A stretch of 64,000 bases of DNA from Arcobacter suis CECT 7833 (GCF_003544815.1 NZ_CP032100.1:2480001-2544000); one strand, 5' to 3'; shown: positions 9,683 through 19,530, counted from the stretch's first letter. Notes: generated from the letters alone by a model not told the origin. A program made the numbers and translations.

Positions 9683-10675
9683 CTAAAACATCATCACAAA
9701 ACCAGTAACTAAAATATTTAGTACTGCAAGTGGCATTAATATTTTCCAACATAACCACATCAATTGATCAGGTCTAATATGAGGCCAAGAAGCTCTTGTC
9801 CATAAGAAAACAAAAATCAAACACATAACTTTTAATACAATAGCAAATCCACCTGGGATAAACCATAAATCGTTAAATCCACCTAAGAAGATAAGTGTAA
9901 TTAAAAATGAAATTGTAAAAAGGTTCGCATACTCTCCAATAAAAAACATCCCCCATCTCATACCTGAATACTCCGTTGCATAACCAGCAACTAATTCAGC
10001 TTCATGCTCAAGTAAGTCAAATGGAGTTCTATTTGTTTCAGCAAATCCAGCAATTGTGAATAAAATAAATGCTAATGGTTGAGACCAAATAATCCAATCA
10101 CTAACGCCTCCTGATTGATAGTTATTAATATCAATTAAAGATAAACTTCCTACCATCATAAGTGGTGCTAAAAGTGAAAGTCCTGATACAACTTCATAAG
10201 ATAAAAGTTGGATTGCAGTTCTTGCACCTCCTAGTAATGCCCATTTATTAGCACTACTCATACCACCAAGTAACGGTCCATAAAGTCCAACTGCTCCAAC
10301 TGACATTACAAATAAAACACCCACATTAATATCAGAAATAATTGGTCTTACTGTATATCCAAACATTTCAAATTCAGGTAAAAAAGGAACGGCACTCATT
10401 GCTATAAATGCAGTTGCAGCTGTAATTAGAGGCGCAACCATAAAAATTGGTTTACATGCATTTGCAGGAATAAAATCTTCTTTTGTAAATAGTTTAATTC
10501 CATCTGCTGCAATTTGAAGTAATCCATAAGGACCAACATTTGTTGGCCCCAATCTTCTTTGCATAAATGCTAAAACTTTTCTTTCAATATAAGTTGTAAA
10601 TCCAGCAAGCGCTGAAAAAACTGCAAGAACAACTACTACTTTTATTATTGTTTCAATTATAATACTTGTTTCCAT
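9683..10675 (-). CDS. nuoH: NADH-quinone oxidoreductase subunit H
   Basis: Membrane subunit at the joint between the two arms, forming part of the quinone chamber; 330 residues, eight helices. Family blocks: ERKVLAFMQRRLGPTNVGPYGLLQ, KLFTKEDFIP, and GFAETNRTPFDLLEHEAELVAGYATEYSGM with the conserved acidic loop facing the quinone site. It lies 1 base from nuoG and 8 bases before the true nuoI start. Confidence 0.97.
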   Translation of the reverse strand: METSIIIETIIKVVVVLAVFSALAGFTTYIERKVLAFMQRRLGPTNVGPYGLLQIAADGIKLFTKEDFIPANACKPIFMVAPLITAATAFIAMSAVPFLPEFEMFGYTVRPIISDINVGVLFVMSVGAVGLYGPLLGGMSSANKWALLGGARTAIQLLSYEVVSGLSLLAPLMMVGSLSLIDINNYQSGGVSDWIIWSQPLAFILFTIAGFAETNRTPFDLLEHEAELVAGYATEYSGMRWGMFFIGEYANLFTISFLITLIFLGGFNDLWFIPGGFAIVLKVMCLIFVFLWTRASWPHIRPDQLMWLCWKILMPLAVLNILVTGFVMMF

Positions 10676-10676
10676 T

Positions 10677-13151
10677 TTATGCCTTTACCACTTTTGCTTT
10701 ATTAAATCTATAAGTATTAAATAAAACATTTGATGCACTGTTTTTCATAAAAGTTGATACATAAGGAATATTTCCTTCAATTTGAATATCAACAAAAGCA
10801 TTTAATACTAACTCTTGATTATTAGCATTTACTTTAACTTTATCACCCTCAGATAATTCAAGTTTTTCAAAAGTTAATTTTGAGAAGAAAATTCCATCTT
10901 GAAAATTCTCTTTAAATTCATGTGAAATTGATGTAAACTCATTAAATTGATTAATTGGATTTGCTTTATAAATCAAAATTTCATCTTCTTCTAAAGTGAT
11001 TTTTTCAACATTATTTTGTTTTATTGTATCTTGAGTCGTCATTTCACTAGAAGTTAATTCATAACCTCTATATTCAACTTGGTCATTTCCAAATCTATTT
11101 GGCAAATCATCAAATGCAACTGATTTATAACCTTTTTCACTTGGAAGTTTTGCTGTATATTCTATTGTATATTCAACATCTTCATTTAAAAGTTCATTTG
11201 CAATTTCATTTAATGTGTAACCATTAAATCCTATTGCTGCATTTGTAGGAATTACTTTTTTATCAATATTTGTAAAAGTTCCCTCTTGTTGATTAAGTGC
11301 TGGAATATCTAAATCTCCATCACCTAAAGCTGATAATTCAAAATCTGCTTTTACATTATAACCCACACTATATCCAGAAACTTCACCAGACAATGTACAG
11401 ATTTGAGAAACACCTAAAGTGTTTGTTTGTGATGGAATAATTACAACATCAAAAGCTGTACACTTATCAATCAAACCGCAAAGTTTTGCTAAATTTTCAG
11501 CATTTGGATGAGTTATTAAATCTTCTCCAATAATTAAAGAAAATGTATCTTTTTTAACTAACATCTCATCAATTAAATCAATAAATTTTTCATCTTTTCC
11601 AAAATCAGCCAATAAAGAAATGTATTCATAAGAAACTTCTTTAGAAACATTTTTTGAAATGATTTTTTTAACTTCTTTTTCTTCGCCAGTTGCTTCATCA
11701 ACAACTATTTCTACAATATTTTCTTTTACAACTTCAATTAAAGTTTTTGTTTTTGTTTCTTTTAAAGAATCAATATATGCTTGAATATCAGTAGGTAAAT
11801 CTTTCCCAAATTTATATAATATAAAATATAAAATTGATTCTTCAACCATCGCATCATGATAGATAAACTCTGTTGTTTTTCCTTTTTTCCCGATTTTTTC
11901 CATAATTGGATCTGCTAGAGGATGAAAATATAAACCCGAACCTTTATTTATAGAAACTGAGTTATTAAAGGCATATCTAGCATTTGGTAAATCAGATTTT
12001 AAATAAGAACCCACAGAAATTACAAAGTTTGCATTATGAACATCTGATAATTTTGAAGAATAAAGTGATTTTCCAGATATTTTAGAATAATTCTTTAAAA
12101 ATTCTTGGTATCTTCTGGCATCTTCATTTACAAGATTAGCTCCCATTTTTTGAGCAATTTTTTGTAAAATAAATGCTTCTTCATTTGTAATATACGAGTT
12201 GAATTTAATATTTTTAGCTTTTTTGAAAGCTTCTAGTGCTTTTGAAAAAGCAATTTTATCTTTTGATTGAACTTTATTTTCAAAATCATAAGCAAATCTT
12301 CCTGCTCCATTTACAGTTGAATAATGAGGTTCACTATTTACTCTATAAATCTTTTTAGTTGCATGATTGTCTATTGATTCATGTTTAATTTCATAATACA
12401 TAAATGCACAATCAGATGAGTGAGGATTTGCTGCTGGTATTTTTTTAAGTTCCCAAGCATTTGAAGTATATTGGAAATCATGTGATACTAAAGCTCCAAC
12501 GGGACAGGCAGATATACACTCTCCACAATTTGTACAGGCATCTGCATCATATCCAATAAGTGATTTATTAAGTTTATTCCACATAGCATAAGCATCTTTT
12601 GGCATCTCATCTTTAAATACTTTTTCAATATTATCAGAATCTCTTTTTACAGTGCTAAGAGCATTTGAACCCACCATATCTTCACATACAGTTACACATC
12701 TTTCACAAACGATACATAAAGCTGGGTCATAATTCATAACTCCCCAATGTTGAACGGGTCTATGAATATCTTTGATAGTATAGTTTTGAGAATCAACTTT
12801 CATATACAAAGAGTAATTTTGCAGTTCACACTCTCCACTTTGATCACAAACACCACATTGTAAAGGATGATTTACATCGTAAACTTCCATCATCGCACGT
12901 CGTTCTTTTGATATATTTTCTGTAATAGTTGAAATATTCATATCAGCTTTTACTTTTGTATTACAGCCATAAACTTGTTTTCCATCTGCTTCTACTAAAC
13001 ATAATCTACAGGCAAGTGTTGGGGAACATCTTGTTAAGTAACATATAGCTGGTACAAATACATCATTTGCTCTTGCCACATTTAAAATAGATTCACCATC
13101 TTTGGCTTGAACTTCTTTACCATCAATTGTTAGTGTAATCATATCGCTCAT
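10677..13151 (-). CDS. nuoG: NADH-quinone oxidoreductase subunit G
   Basis: Large iron-sulfur subunit of the peripheral arm, 824 residues. The N-terminal [2Fe-2S] ligands are C37, C48, C51 and C63. The His-ligated [4Fe-4S] set is H95, C99, C102, C108. Two ferredoxin-type motifs follow, C146-C149-C152-C156 and C206-C209-C212-C216. Residues about 300-824 correspond to the degenerate molybdopterin-oxidoreductase half; no molybdenum ligand is evident. Residues 370-450, 535-575 and 757-824 align with the 268-residue protein encoded immediately upstream. The ATG overlaps the stop of that gene. Confidence 0.95.
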   Translation of the reverse strand: MSDMITLTIDGKEVQAKDGESILNVARANDVFVPAICYLTRCSPTLACRLCLVEADGKQVYGCNTKVKADMNISTITENISKERRAMMEVYDVNHPLQCGVCDQSGECELQNYSLYMKVDSQNYTIKDIHRPVQHWGVMNYDPALCIVCERCVTVCEDMVGSNALSTVKRDSDNIEKVFKDEMPKDAYAMWNKLNKSLIGYDADACTNCGECISACPVGALVSHDFQYTSNAWELKKIPAANPHSSDCAFMYYEIKHESIDNHATKKIYRVNSEPHYSTVNGAGRFAYDFENKVQSKDKIAFSKALEAFKKAKNIKFNSYITNEEAFILQKIAQKMGANLVNEDARRYQEFLKNYSKISGKSLYSSKLSDVHNANFVISVGSYLKSDLPNARYAFNNSVSINKGSGLYFHPLADPIMEKIGKKGKTTEFIYHDAMVEESILYFILYKFGKDLPTDIQAYIDSLKETKTKTLIEVVKENIVEIVVDEATGEEKEVKKIISKNVSKEVSYEYISLLADFGKDEKFIDLIDEMLVKKDTFSLIIGEDLITHPNAENLAKLCGLIDKCTAFDVVIIPSQTNTLGVSQICTLSGEVSGYSVGYNVKADFELSALGDGDLDIPALNQQEGTFTNIDKKVIPTNAAIGFNGYTLNEIANELLNEDVEYTIEYTAKLPSEKGYKSVAFDDLPNRFGNDQVEYRGYELTSSEMTTQDTIKQNNVEKITLEEDEILIYKANPINQFNEFTSISHEFKENFQDGIFFSKLTFEKLELSEGDKVKVNANNQELVLNAFVDIQIEGNIPYVSTFMKNSASNVLFNTYRFNKAKVVKA

Positions 13152-13957
13152 TATGCTTCAACCTTTTCAATTTTTACTTGTTTATAAATATATCCATTAA
13201 AAATATCTTCATCGATTTTTGTTTTTAATATAGCAATAGTTCCATGTAAATTTTCATCGATTTTTAATACTCTTTTGATTTTTTCATTTTTTGATATTAC
13301 AAAAATTTCATTACCATTTGATACTTTTGCTATATTTGCAAAAGTTTGGCTTGCTATTAACTCATCATTTTTTTCATCTATTAATTTATAAACTAAAGTT
13401 CCATTAAATGATTTTAATTCTTCTAACTCTTCTAAATCAAAATCTATGCAAGAATCGATTTTTTGTTCTAATTGTTCATTTAAAACAACTAGATTTAAAT
13501 CTGAATATTTTTTTATTAAAGCAATTAATTGAATGATATTTTCTACTCTTTCGTGATTTATTAAGTCGTTTCCAATAATTAATGTTTTAACTTTTGCTTC
13601 TTGTGAGTTTTCAAAAGCCTCATCAAACTCTTCTTCCCCTGCACTACTTTCAGCACTTATATAACCTAAATCTAAATCATCTAGATAGTTTTTAGTTTTT
13701 TCATCACAATTTGAAGCAAAAGTATTTAATAATAATGCACAAATTCCTTCTTCACTTCCAACTTCATATTTAATAAGTTGAGAATAAAAAGATTTTAAAT
13801 TTGCATTATCAACTGGATGCATATAAATAAATTTTGCATCGTTATTTTTTACAGCTTTTAAAATAGAATTTTTAATTTTTTCATCTTCAATAAAAGTTGC
13901 AAAAGAGATAATAAAATCGCTATTTGAAATTTGTTCTGTTTTATTCATCGTCATCAT
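13151..13957 (-). CDS. NuoF-slot subunit; paralogue of the NuoG C-terminal half
   Basis: This 268-residue protein occupies the nuoF position but has no FMN or NADH glycine-rich motif and no cluster-binding cysteines. It instead resembles the C-terminal half of the neighbouring NuoG. Residues 43-52 (FIYMHPVDNA) match NuoG 406-415 (GLYFHPLADP); 69-80 (EEGICALLLNTF) match 437-448; 126-140 (LIIGNDLINHERVEN) match 539-553 (LIIGEDLITHPNAEN); and 204-268 match 759-824, both ending in a FN-Y-K-K-A pattern. About 190 NuoG residues are missing from the middle. I infer a structural subunit. Campylobacter has a protein of unknown role in this place. It overlaps its neighbours at both ends. Confidence 0.85.
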   Translation of the reverse strand: MMTMNKTEQISNSDFIISFATFIEDEKIKNSILKAVKNNDAKFIYMHPVDNANLKSFYSQLIKYEVGSEEGICALLLNTFASNCDEKTKNYLDDLDLGYISAESSAGEEEFDEAFENSQEAKVKTLIIGNDLINHERVENIIQLIALIKKYSDLNLVVLNEQLEQKIDSCIDFDLEELEELKSFNGTLVYKLIDEKNDELIASQTFANIAKVSNGNEIFVISKNEKIKRVLKIDENLHGTIAILKTKIDEDIFNGYIYKQVKIEKVEA

Positions 13958-14243
13958 CTATTTCACTTTTTTTAGTTTCAATAATTTTTTCTTCTGCTTC
14001 TATTTTTGGTTCAGGTTTTACTTTTTTTATTACTAATGTCCAATCAACTTCATTAAATTTAATTGAGTTCATTAAAGTATAACCCGCTTCATAAATCACA
14101 TCTGCACTTTTTTGGATATTGCTAAAATCTCCAATTTCAAACATAATAATTGCTGTTTCTTCAGGAGCAATTTGTTTATCAAGTAGTTCTAACATTCTTG
14201 TATAGAAGTCGTTTTTCAAATGTCTTAAATCAAATCTTTTCAT
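13941..14243 (-). CDS. NuoE-slot small subunit without cluster ligands
   Basis: A 100-residue protein in the nuoE position. Canonical NuoE is about 160 residues and binds a [2Fe-2S] cluster through four cysteines; this protein contains no cysteine at all, so it cannot carry that cluster. The first 75 residues are a compact alpha/beta segment (ETAIIMFEIGDFSNIQ; DWTLVIKKV), the rest a charged tail ending in five acidic residues. Campylobacter has a comparable protein here. It probably helps form the docking surface for a non-NADH donor such as flavodoxin. It overlaps the next gene by 17 bases. Confidence 0.8.
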   Translation of the reverse strand: MKRFDLRHLKNDFYTRMLELLDKQIAPEETAIIMFEIGDFSNIQKSADVIYEAGYTLMNSIKFNEVDWTLVIKKVKPEPKIEAEEKIIETKKSEIDDDDE

Positions 14244-14251
14244 AACTTCTC

Positions 14252-15478
14252 CTATCTATCTATTTCGCCAAAAACGATGTTTAAATTACCAATAATAGTA
14301 ACAACATCGGCTAACTGGCATCCAACTAATAACTCTTCTAAAATCGCTGTATGTTGGAAACTTGGAGTTCTAAGTTTCATTCTATAAGCATAAGGGCTTC
14401 CATCACTTACAACAAAATATCCCAACTCACCTTTTGGTGATTCAGTTGCCACATAAACTTCTCCAACAGGTGGTCTCATACCTTGAGTTACTAAAACAAA
14501 ATGTTGCATTAAAGAGTAGTTTTGAGTCATTATTTGCTCTTTAGCAGCTGAGATATAATTTGGAGCATGAGCCATAAGTTGAGTATCTGACTCTTCATAC
14601 ATAGGAACTAACTGTTTTAAAATTTTTGAAGATTCTCTCATTTCAGCAATACAGATTTTATATCTTCCATAAGAGTCATTAGTATGTGAAATAGGAATAT
14701 CAAAATCAAGTTCAGGATAGATTCCATACGCCATCTCTTTTCTTAAATCCCATTTGATTCCAGAACCTCTTAAAATAATTCCTGAACAGCCCCAATCTTT
14801 TGCCATTTCTTGTGTAATAACTCCAACATTTTCAAGTCTCATTTTCCAGATTCTATTTTCTGTCAATAATCCCTCATAAGTTTTAAGTTCTGTTTCTAAT
14901 ACATCTAAAAATGATAAACAATCTGCTGTCCAATTAGCTGGTAAATCCAAAGGAACTCCACCAATTCTAACAGCACTGTGTGTAAGTCTTGCGCCACAAT
15001 AGTCTTCAATTAAGTCCATTGCATATTCTCTTTCTCTAAAACAGTAAAGGAACATAGACATTGCTCCTACATCAAGAGCGTGAGTTGCAAGCCAAAAAAG
15101 ATGTGAAGTAATTCTATTTAGTTCTAAAAGCATAGTTCTAATAATTTCAGCTCGTCTTGGAGCAACAATGCCTAAAAGTTGCTCAATTGCTAAGGCATAA
15201 CCGTAGTTATTTGAAGTTGCAGCGATATAATCCATTCTATCTGTTGTTGGTAAGAATTCATTATAAATCATATTCTCAGCCATTTTTTCCATACCTCTAT
15301 GAAGGTATCCAATCATTGGTCTTGATTTTACAACTTCTTCACCTTGAAGTTCTAAAATAAGTCTTAATTGACCATGAGCCGATGGATGTTGAGGACCAAA
15401 ATTTACCATCATAGTATTATCTTCACGCTCGAAGTGAATATTTTCAAAAAAAGGTTTTAGTCTATTTGGTTGTTGCAT
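14252..15478 (-). CDS. nuoD: NADH-quinone oxidoreductase subunit D
   Basis: The 49-kDa-type subunit of complex I, 408 residues, related to the large subunit of NiFe hydrogenases and forming the quinone pocket with NuoB. Visible marks: [25 protein letters not shown], with the histidine of the quinone site in PQHPSAHG, then [26 protein letters not shown] and the C-terminal [17 protein letters not shown]. NuoD is a separate protein, not fused to NuoC. It lies 4 bases after nuoC. Confidence 0.97.
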   Translation of the reverse strand: MQQPNRLKPFFENIHFEREDNTMMVNFGPQHPSAHGQLRLILELQGEEVVKSRPMIGYLHRGMEKMAENMIYNEFLPTTDRMDYIAATSNNYGYALAIEQLLGIVAPRRAEIIRTMLLELNRITSHLFWLATHALDVGAMSMFLYCFREREYAMDLIEDYCGARLTHSAVRIGGVPLDLPANWTADCLSFLDVLETELKTYEGLLTENRIWKMRLENVGVITQEMAKDWGCSGIILRGSGIKWDLRKEMAYGIYPELDFDIPISHTNDSYGRYKICIAEMRESSKILKQLVPMYEESDTQLMAHAPNYISAAKEQIMTQNYSLMQHFVLVTQGMRPPVGEVYVATESPKGELGYFVVSDGSPYAYRMKLRTPSFQHTAILEELLVGCQLADVVTIIGNLNIVFGEIDR

Positions 15479-15482
15479 ATTC

Positions 15483-16286
15483 TTACCTTCTTCTTTTTAA
15501 AACAACTGATTCTTCAGGTTTTAATTTTTTCATGATTTTTGAAGTATTCTCTTCTTGATAAGAAATATTAGTTTCTGGTTCAAACTCAGAAATATCTGTA
15601 TCAAATGGAACTTCATGTCCAAGTCTTGCAAATCTAGTTGTATCGTATCTGTCAATTGCAGCGGAATCTCGTTGTTCTGGTCCAATAATACTTCTTGCTT
15701 CTTTTCCAAAAATTTTATCAACTTCATACCAAGAAGCTGTTTCATCACCTTGAAGTGGGTACGTTTTTTTCAATGGATGGTCATACCAATCATCTGGCAT
15801 AATAAGTCTTTTTAAATTAAAATGATTAACAACTTTTACCCCTAACATATCATACATTTCTCGCTCAGACCAGTTTGCTGATTTAAAAATTGAAGTTACA
15901 GAATCTATTGATTCATCTTTTTGAACAAAACATTTAACTCTTAATCTTTTATGTTTTGAAATTGATAACATCTCATAAAAAACTTCATAACCATCTTTTA
16001 AAGCTAAATAATCAATTGCCGAAAGCTCTATTAACATATCATATTCAAGTTCATTTTTTAAATATTTCATAGTTTCAACAATGACATTTTTATTGATATT
16101 TAGAACTAAGTGAGTATGTTCAATATAAGCTTCTTTGATTTCTATTATTTTAGAAATATTTTCAAAATCACTTAAAAATATTTCATCTGAATTTATTTCA
16201 AATCTAGGAACCGATGGAGATACAAAAAATCTATCAGAAAAATATGCTTGTTTTTGAACATTATCTTTTGGCGTATATTTTCTCAT
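15483..16286 (-). CDS. nuoC: NADH-quinone oxidoreductase subunit C
   Basis: The 30-kDa-type subunit, 267 residues. The family signature is [44 protein letters not shown]. The N-terminal 40 residues and the C-terminal 60 residues, which are rich in charge ([20 protein letters not shown]), are longer than in many bacteria, a feature shared with other Campylobacterota. The start codon overlaps the last base of nuoB. Confidence 0.95.
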   Translation of the reverse strand: MRKYTPKDNVQKQAYFSDRFFVSPSVPRFEINSDEIFLSDFENISKIIEIKEAYIEHTHLVLNINKNVIVETMKYLKNELEYDMLIELSAIDYLALKDGYEVFYEMLSISKHKRLRVKCFVQKDESIDSVTSIFKSANWSEREMYDMLGVKVVNHFNLKRLIMPDDWYDHPLKKTYPLQGDETASWYEVDKIFGKEARSIIGPEQRDSAAIDRYDTTRFARLGHEVPFDTDISEFEPETNISYQEENTSKIMKKLKPEESVVLKRRR

Positions 16287-16795
16287 TATACTAACCTCTT
16301 CTTTTTAGTAGCTCTAAAAATTGATTCTTTTCGGATTTTTTGTTGAAGTGTCATAAGGGCATATTGTAAAGTTTCAGGTCTTGGTGCACATCCTGGAAGA
16401 TAAATATCAACAGGAATTATTCTATCAGCCCCTTGAACTGTTGCGTAAGTATTAAACATTCCGCCTGTATTTGCACATGATCCCATAGAAATTACCCATT
16501 TAGGATCTGGCATTTGGTCATATAATCTTCTCATAAATTCAGCATGTTTTTTTGTAAGAGTTCCAGCAATTATTAAAACATCTGATTGTCTTGGACTTGC
16601 CCTAAAAATTGTACCAAACCTATCAAAATCGTATCGAGATGCGCCGGTTGCCATCATCTCGATAGCACAACAGGCTAATCCATAAGTCATAGGCCACAAA
16701 GAGTTAGAACGACCAAAATTAACCAACTTATCAATAGTTGTTAATTTAACAGCAGCCCCATTATCTTGTAAATAATTTATTTTATGCTGTGCCAT
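16286..16795 (-). CDS. nuoB: NADH-quinone oxidoreductase subunit B (cluster N2)
   Basis: Carries the last iron-sulfur cluster, N2, which passes electrons to menaquinone. The four ligands are visible in [14 protein letters not shown] (the tandem cysteines), [11 protein letters not shown] and LPGCAPRPE. The length of 169 residues is normal. It overlaps the end of nuoA by 19 bases. Confidence 0.97.
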   Translation of the reverse strand: MAQHKINYLQDNGAAVKLTTIDKLVNFGRSNSLWPMTYGLACCAIEMMATGASRYDFDRFGTIFRASPRQSDVLIIAGTLTKKHAEFMRRLYDQMPDPKWVISMGSCANTGGMFNTYATVQGADRIIPVDIYLPGCAPRPETLQYALMTLQQKIRKESIFRATKKKRLV

Positions 16796-17166
16796 TCAAG
16801 CGCTCCTTTTTTCCATGCGTATAAAAATCCGATTGCTAATAAAGTAATAAATAAAATCATCTCCACAAAACCAAACCAACCTAAAATTTTGAAGTTAATT
16901 GCCCATGGAAACATAAATATAATTTCAACATCAAATAAAATAAATAATAATGCTGTTAAATAAAACTGAGTAGAGATACTATTAGGTTGTTTAGTAACTT
17001 CAGGTCCACACTCATACAGAGTTGTTTTTAGTTTTTCAGTATCTAGTCTTGCTATTTTTCTACTAATATATCTTGAAAGCCATACTGTTGCACCAAATGC
17101 ACCAAATGTTACAACAAACATTACAAATGCACCAAAATAGGGATGTGCAAATTCCATATGCGTCAT
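16777..17166 (-). CDS. nuoA: NADH-quinone oxidoreductase subunit A
   Basis: Three-helix membrane subunit, 129 residues, and the first gene of the operon. The conserved loop reads [41 protein letters not shown] with its cysteine and acidic residues. The start ATG at 17166 has an AAGGAT ribosome binding site; a second ATG three codons on is also possible. Confidence 0.95.
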   Translation of the reverse strand: MTHMEFAHPYFGAFVMFVVTFGAFGATVWLSRYISRKIARLDTEKLKTTLYECGPEVTKQPNSISTQFYLTALLFILFDVEIIFMFPWAINFKILGWFGFVEMILFITLLAIGFLYAWKKGALEWHSIK

Positions 17167-17213
17167 TTAATTTATCCTTTTAAAAGCTAAAAAGTTTATT
17201 TCAATCTACAAAT

Positions 17214-17219
17214 ATAATA
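17214..17219 (-). promoter_or_regulatory. Candidate -10 box for the nuo operon
   Basis: On the minus strand TATTAT lies about 48 bases upstream of the nuoA start in an A/T-rich stretch. Campylobacterota vegetative promoters rely on the -10 box with periodic A/T upstream and often lack a -35 box, so this is the likeliest site in 17167-17363. Other A/T hexamers nearby could serve as well. Confidence 0.35.
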
Positions 17220-17294
17220 TCTAATTTGTGATAAATAGCCAATTATTAATAATGTAAGCAATAATATTGTAACCTAATAAAATTCAGCTTATTA

Positions 17295-17318
17295 TTTAAT
17301 CTTTATCTAAGGATTAAA
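17295..17318 (-). terminator. Weak inverted repeat between the AAA gene and nuoA
   Basis: Arms 17295-17301 and 17312-17318 are a perfect 7-bp inverted repeat around a 10-base loop. It lies between the AAA ATPase stop and the proposed nuo promoter, where a terminator for the upstream minus-strand operon would be expected. The stem is all A/T except one pair and no strong T-run follows. Confidence 0.3.
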
Positions 17319-17363
17319 AGCAAACTGGTACAAAAAGAAACATTAATAAAAAGTTAACCATTT

Positions 17364-19097
17364 CTAAAAAAATCCAACTTTTGTTTCACTATCAAATTGA
17401 CCTTTTTGCTCTTTTGTAATTTGCTCTTTAAAATTCTCAACTTTGAATAATGGTTCATCACTAACAGCAATTTTGTATGCTGTATTTTTAATTACTAACT
17501 CAATTTGTCCACCAGTTAATTCATATTTTGCTAATTCTTCAATATCAAAATTTGTTTCAAGTGGTAAATTTGTTGGTAATAGTTTTTTCCAAAGTTCGAT
17601 TCTTTGGGCTTTATTTGGTTTTACAAACTCAATTTTGTAATTAAACCTTCTTGAAAATGCTTTATCTAAATTTTCAAGTAAATTTGTAGTTGCAATTAGG
17701 ATTCCGTCGAACCGTTCTATCTGCTCTAAAAATATATTTTGCATTTGATTATGCATTTTATCACTACTACTTACACCACCTGAAGATCTTGCACTTAAAA
17801 ATTGATCTGCTTCATTTAAAAGCAAAACTGGTTCTGATTTTGTTTGAGTTCTTAGTTCATAATATTTATCAAAAATGCTTCTAACATTTTTTTCACTCTC
17901 ACCAATGTACATTGATAAAATTTTTGAACAGTCAAAACTTAAAACATCTTTTTTAAGTGATTTTGCCAAAGCAAGTGCTGTTAAAGTTTTCCCAGTTCCA
18001 GCAACCCCATAAAAAATTATTTTTGCTTCAATTCCTCTTTTTTTATCTTTTATTCCCCATTGTTTTAAACGATTTATTACATTTTTATCAACTTGTTTTA
18101 AAAGTGCATCTAATGTCTCTTTTGTTTTTTCATTTAAAATAACATCATCTAAAGATTTTGTAGTTGAAATTAATTCAAACATATCTTGTTCTTTTATAAC
18201 CGTATCAAGCTTGATTTTTCCAACATTTGTACTTTTTTTAGTTGGATGTGAAATTTTATATAAAACCTCATCAGGAATATAAAAATTTCTATTAATCCCA
18301 CCAAAGGGAGTTAAAACTTCATCATAATCAATCAAAGCTTTTGAAACTAACGTTGAACTCTCTTCAAGTAAACTTCTATATTTGATTTTTTCATAATCAT
18401 CACTTGAAATTAATTCAATCAAAGAATTCATATCCCTTAAACTACCATCTCCACCTGAATATTCCTCTTTTAAAAGGGCTAAAAATAGAGTTTGTTCTTG
18501 TTCATTTAAATCATTGTCTTTGAAAAAATCTTCAAGCATAATAGAATTAGATGTAACTTTGATTCTTTCTTTAATTCTATTTTCCAATAAAATAAGTTTT
18601 GATTTTAATCTATTTGAACTAGGACTATTTACATCAAAGTTTTTTCTAACTACATTTAATTGTTGAGCTAAATCTATTCTAAAAAATTGGTCTTGTAAGT
18701 ATTCTAAGTGGTCAGAATAGTTTTTAATTTCAGGAAGTACAAAATCATTACTTCCATTTTCTAACATTTTTAAATAAGCACTTGATAATGAAACACTTGA
18801 ATTTATAAGTTCAAGTTTTGAAACTTCACTTAATTTTACTTGATCAAAAGATACTTGAACTAACCAACCAAATTCTAAAAGAGATTTAATTAAGTCAAGT
18901 TTTTCTAAATGTTTATAAGTTTTTAAATCATAAAACTCTCCTAAAACATCAATAACACCTAAAGTATCTCTGCCATTCACATACTCTTTTGACATATATT
19001 GTAAGATTTTTGCCTCTTCAGCTGAACATTTTAATTGTCCAAAAAAGTTTGTTTTTTCAACATTTTGTGCTTTTATAAAATTAATTACTTCTTTCAT
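17364..19097 (-). CDS. AAA family ATPase of unknown role
   Basis: A 577-residue soluble protein. Residues 1-320 have no recognised domain and are rich in leucine and charge. The AAA module follows: Walker A GVAGTGKT near residue 365, Walker B PVLLLNEADQFL near 425, sensor 1 IATTNL near 465, an SRRF arginine-finger candidate, and a small helical lid (LTGGQIELVIKNTAY). The Walker B motif has asparagine where aspartate is usual, while the catalytic glutamate is kept. The SpoVK-like module suggests a remodelling or unfolding role. A small membrane-anchored protein is encoded 15 bases upstream in the same direction. Confidence 0.8.
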   Translation of the reverse strand: MKEVINFIKAQNVEKTNFFGQLKCSAEEAKILQYMSKEYVNGRDTLGVIDVLGEFYDLKTYKHLEKLDLIKSLLEFGWLVQVSFDQVKLSEVSKLELINSSVSLSSAYLKMLENGSNDFVLPEIKNYSDHLEYLQDQFFRIDLAQQLNVVRKNFDVNSPSSNRLKSKLILLENRIKERIKVTSNSIMLEDFFKDNDLNEQEQTLFLALLKEEYSGGDGSLRDMNSLIELISSDDYEKIKYRSLLEESSTLVSKALIDYDEVLTPFGGINRNFYIPDEVLYKISHPTKKSTNVGKIKLDTVIKEQDMFELISTTKSLDDVILNEKTKETLDALLKQVDKNVINRLKQWGIKDKKRGIEAKIIFYGVAGTGKTLTALALAKSLKKDVLSFDCSKILSMYIGESEKNVRSIFDKYYELRTQTKSEPVLLLNEADQFLSARSSGGVSSSDKMHNQMQNIFLEQIERFDGILIATTNLLENLDKAFSRRFNYKIEFVKPNKAQRIELWKKLLPTNLPLETNFDIEELAKYELTGGQIELVIKNTAYKIAVSDEPLFKVENFKEQITKEQKGQFDSETKVGFF

Positions 19098-19112
19098 TCT
19101 TCTTTGATTATC

Positions 19113-19466
19113 CTACTTATTTATTTTTTCTTTTAATTTTTCATAAAGTTTATCTAAATCTTCTTTTTCTTTAAAAGCTATTTTATGAGTGTTATTGATT
19201 ATTAGATTAAGTTGATTTATTTCTAAATTATTTATATCTTTATATTTAAAAATAGTTGAATTTTCATCAAAATTTACAATAAAACTATTTTTTATTTCAA
19301 TAAAATAATCACCACAAAAAGCTTTATATGAACCCTTTGAATATGCATATTCTTGACAGTTATTTTTTTGTAAATAATCTTCAATATGAGCCAAATTTGT
19401 GTGGTTATAAACATTTAACGAAATCACTGCAAATGCAATAAATAAAAATAGTGCTATAAAAATCAT
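19113..19466 (-). CDS. Small membrane-anchored protein of unknown function
   Basis: A 117-residue protein that I do not recognise. Residues 2-18 form one hydrophobic segment (FIALFLFIAFAVISLNV) with no lipobox or clear cleavage site, so it is probably an N-terminal anchor with the rest outside the cytoplasm. Two cysteines (C37, C51) could pair. The end is a charged helix (DLDKLYEKLKEKINK). It lies directly upstream of the AAA ATPase gene and is probably co-transcribed with it. Confidence 0.7.
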   Translation of the reverse strand: MIFIALFLFIAFAVISLNVYNHTNLAHIEDYLQKNNCQEYAYSKGSYKAFCGDYFIEIKNSFIVNFDENSTIFKYKDINNLEINQLNLIINNTHKIAFKEKEDLDKLYEKLKEKINK

Positions 19467-19530
19467 TTAATCTCCCATTAAGAACAATATGATACAGCAA
19501 TCTGTCTTAACTACTTATGAATAAAAAACT

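Noticed and set aside
9675-9758. 28-codon N-terminal extension of NuoI
   Set aside because: It lies inside nuoH, is not family sequence, and the internal ATG at 9674 has an excellent AGGAG.
17364-19466. Defence or conflict system built on the AAA ATPase
   Set aside because: No nuclease, protease, TIR or other effector domain is encoded nearby, and the neighbours are core genes.
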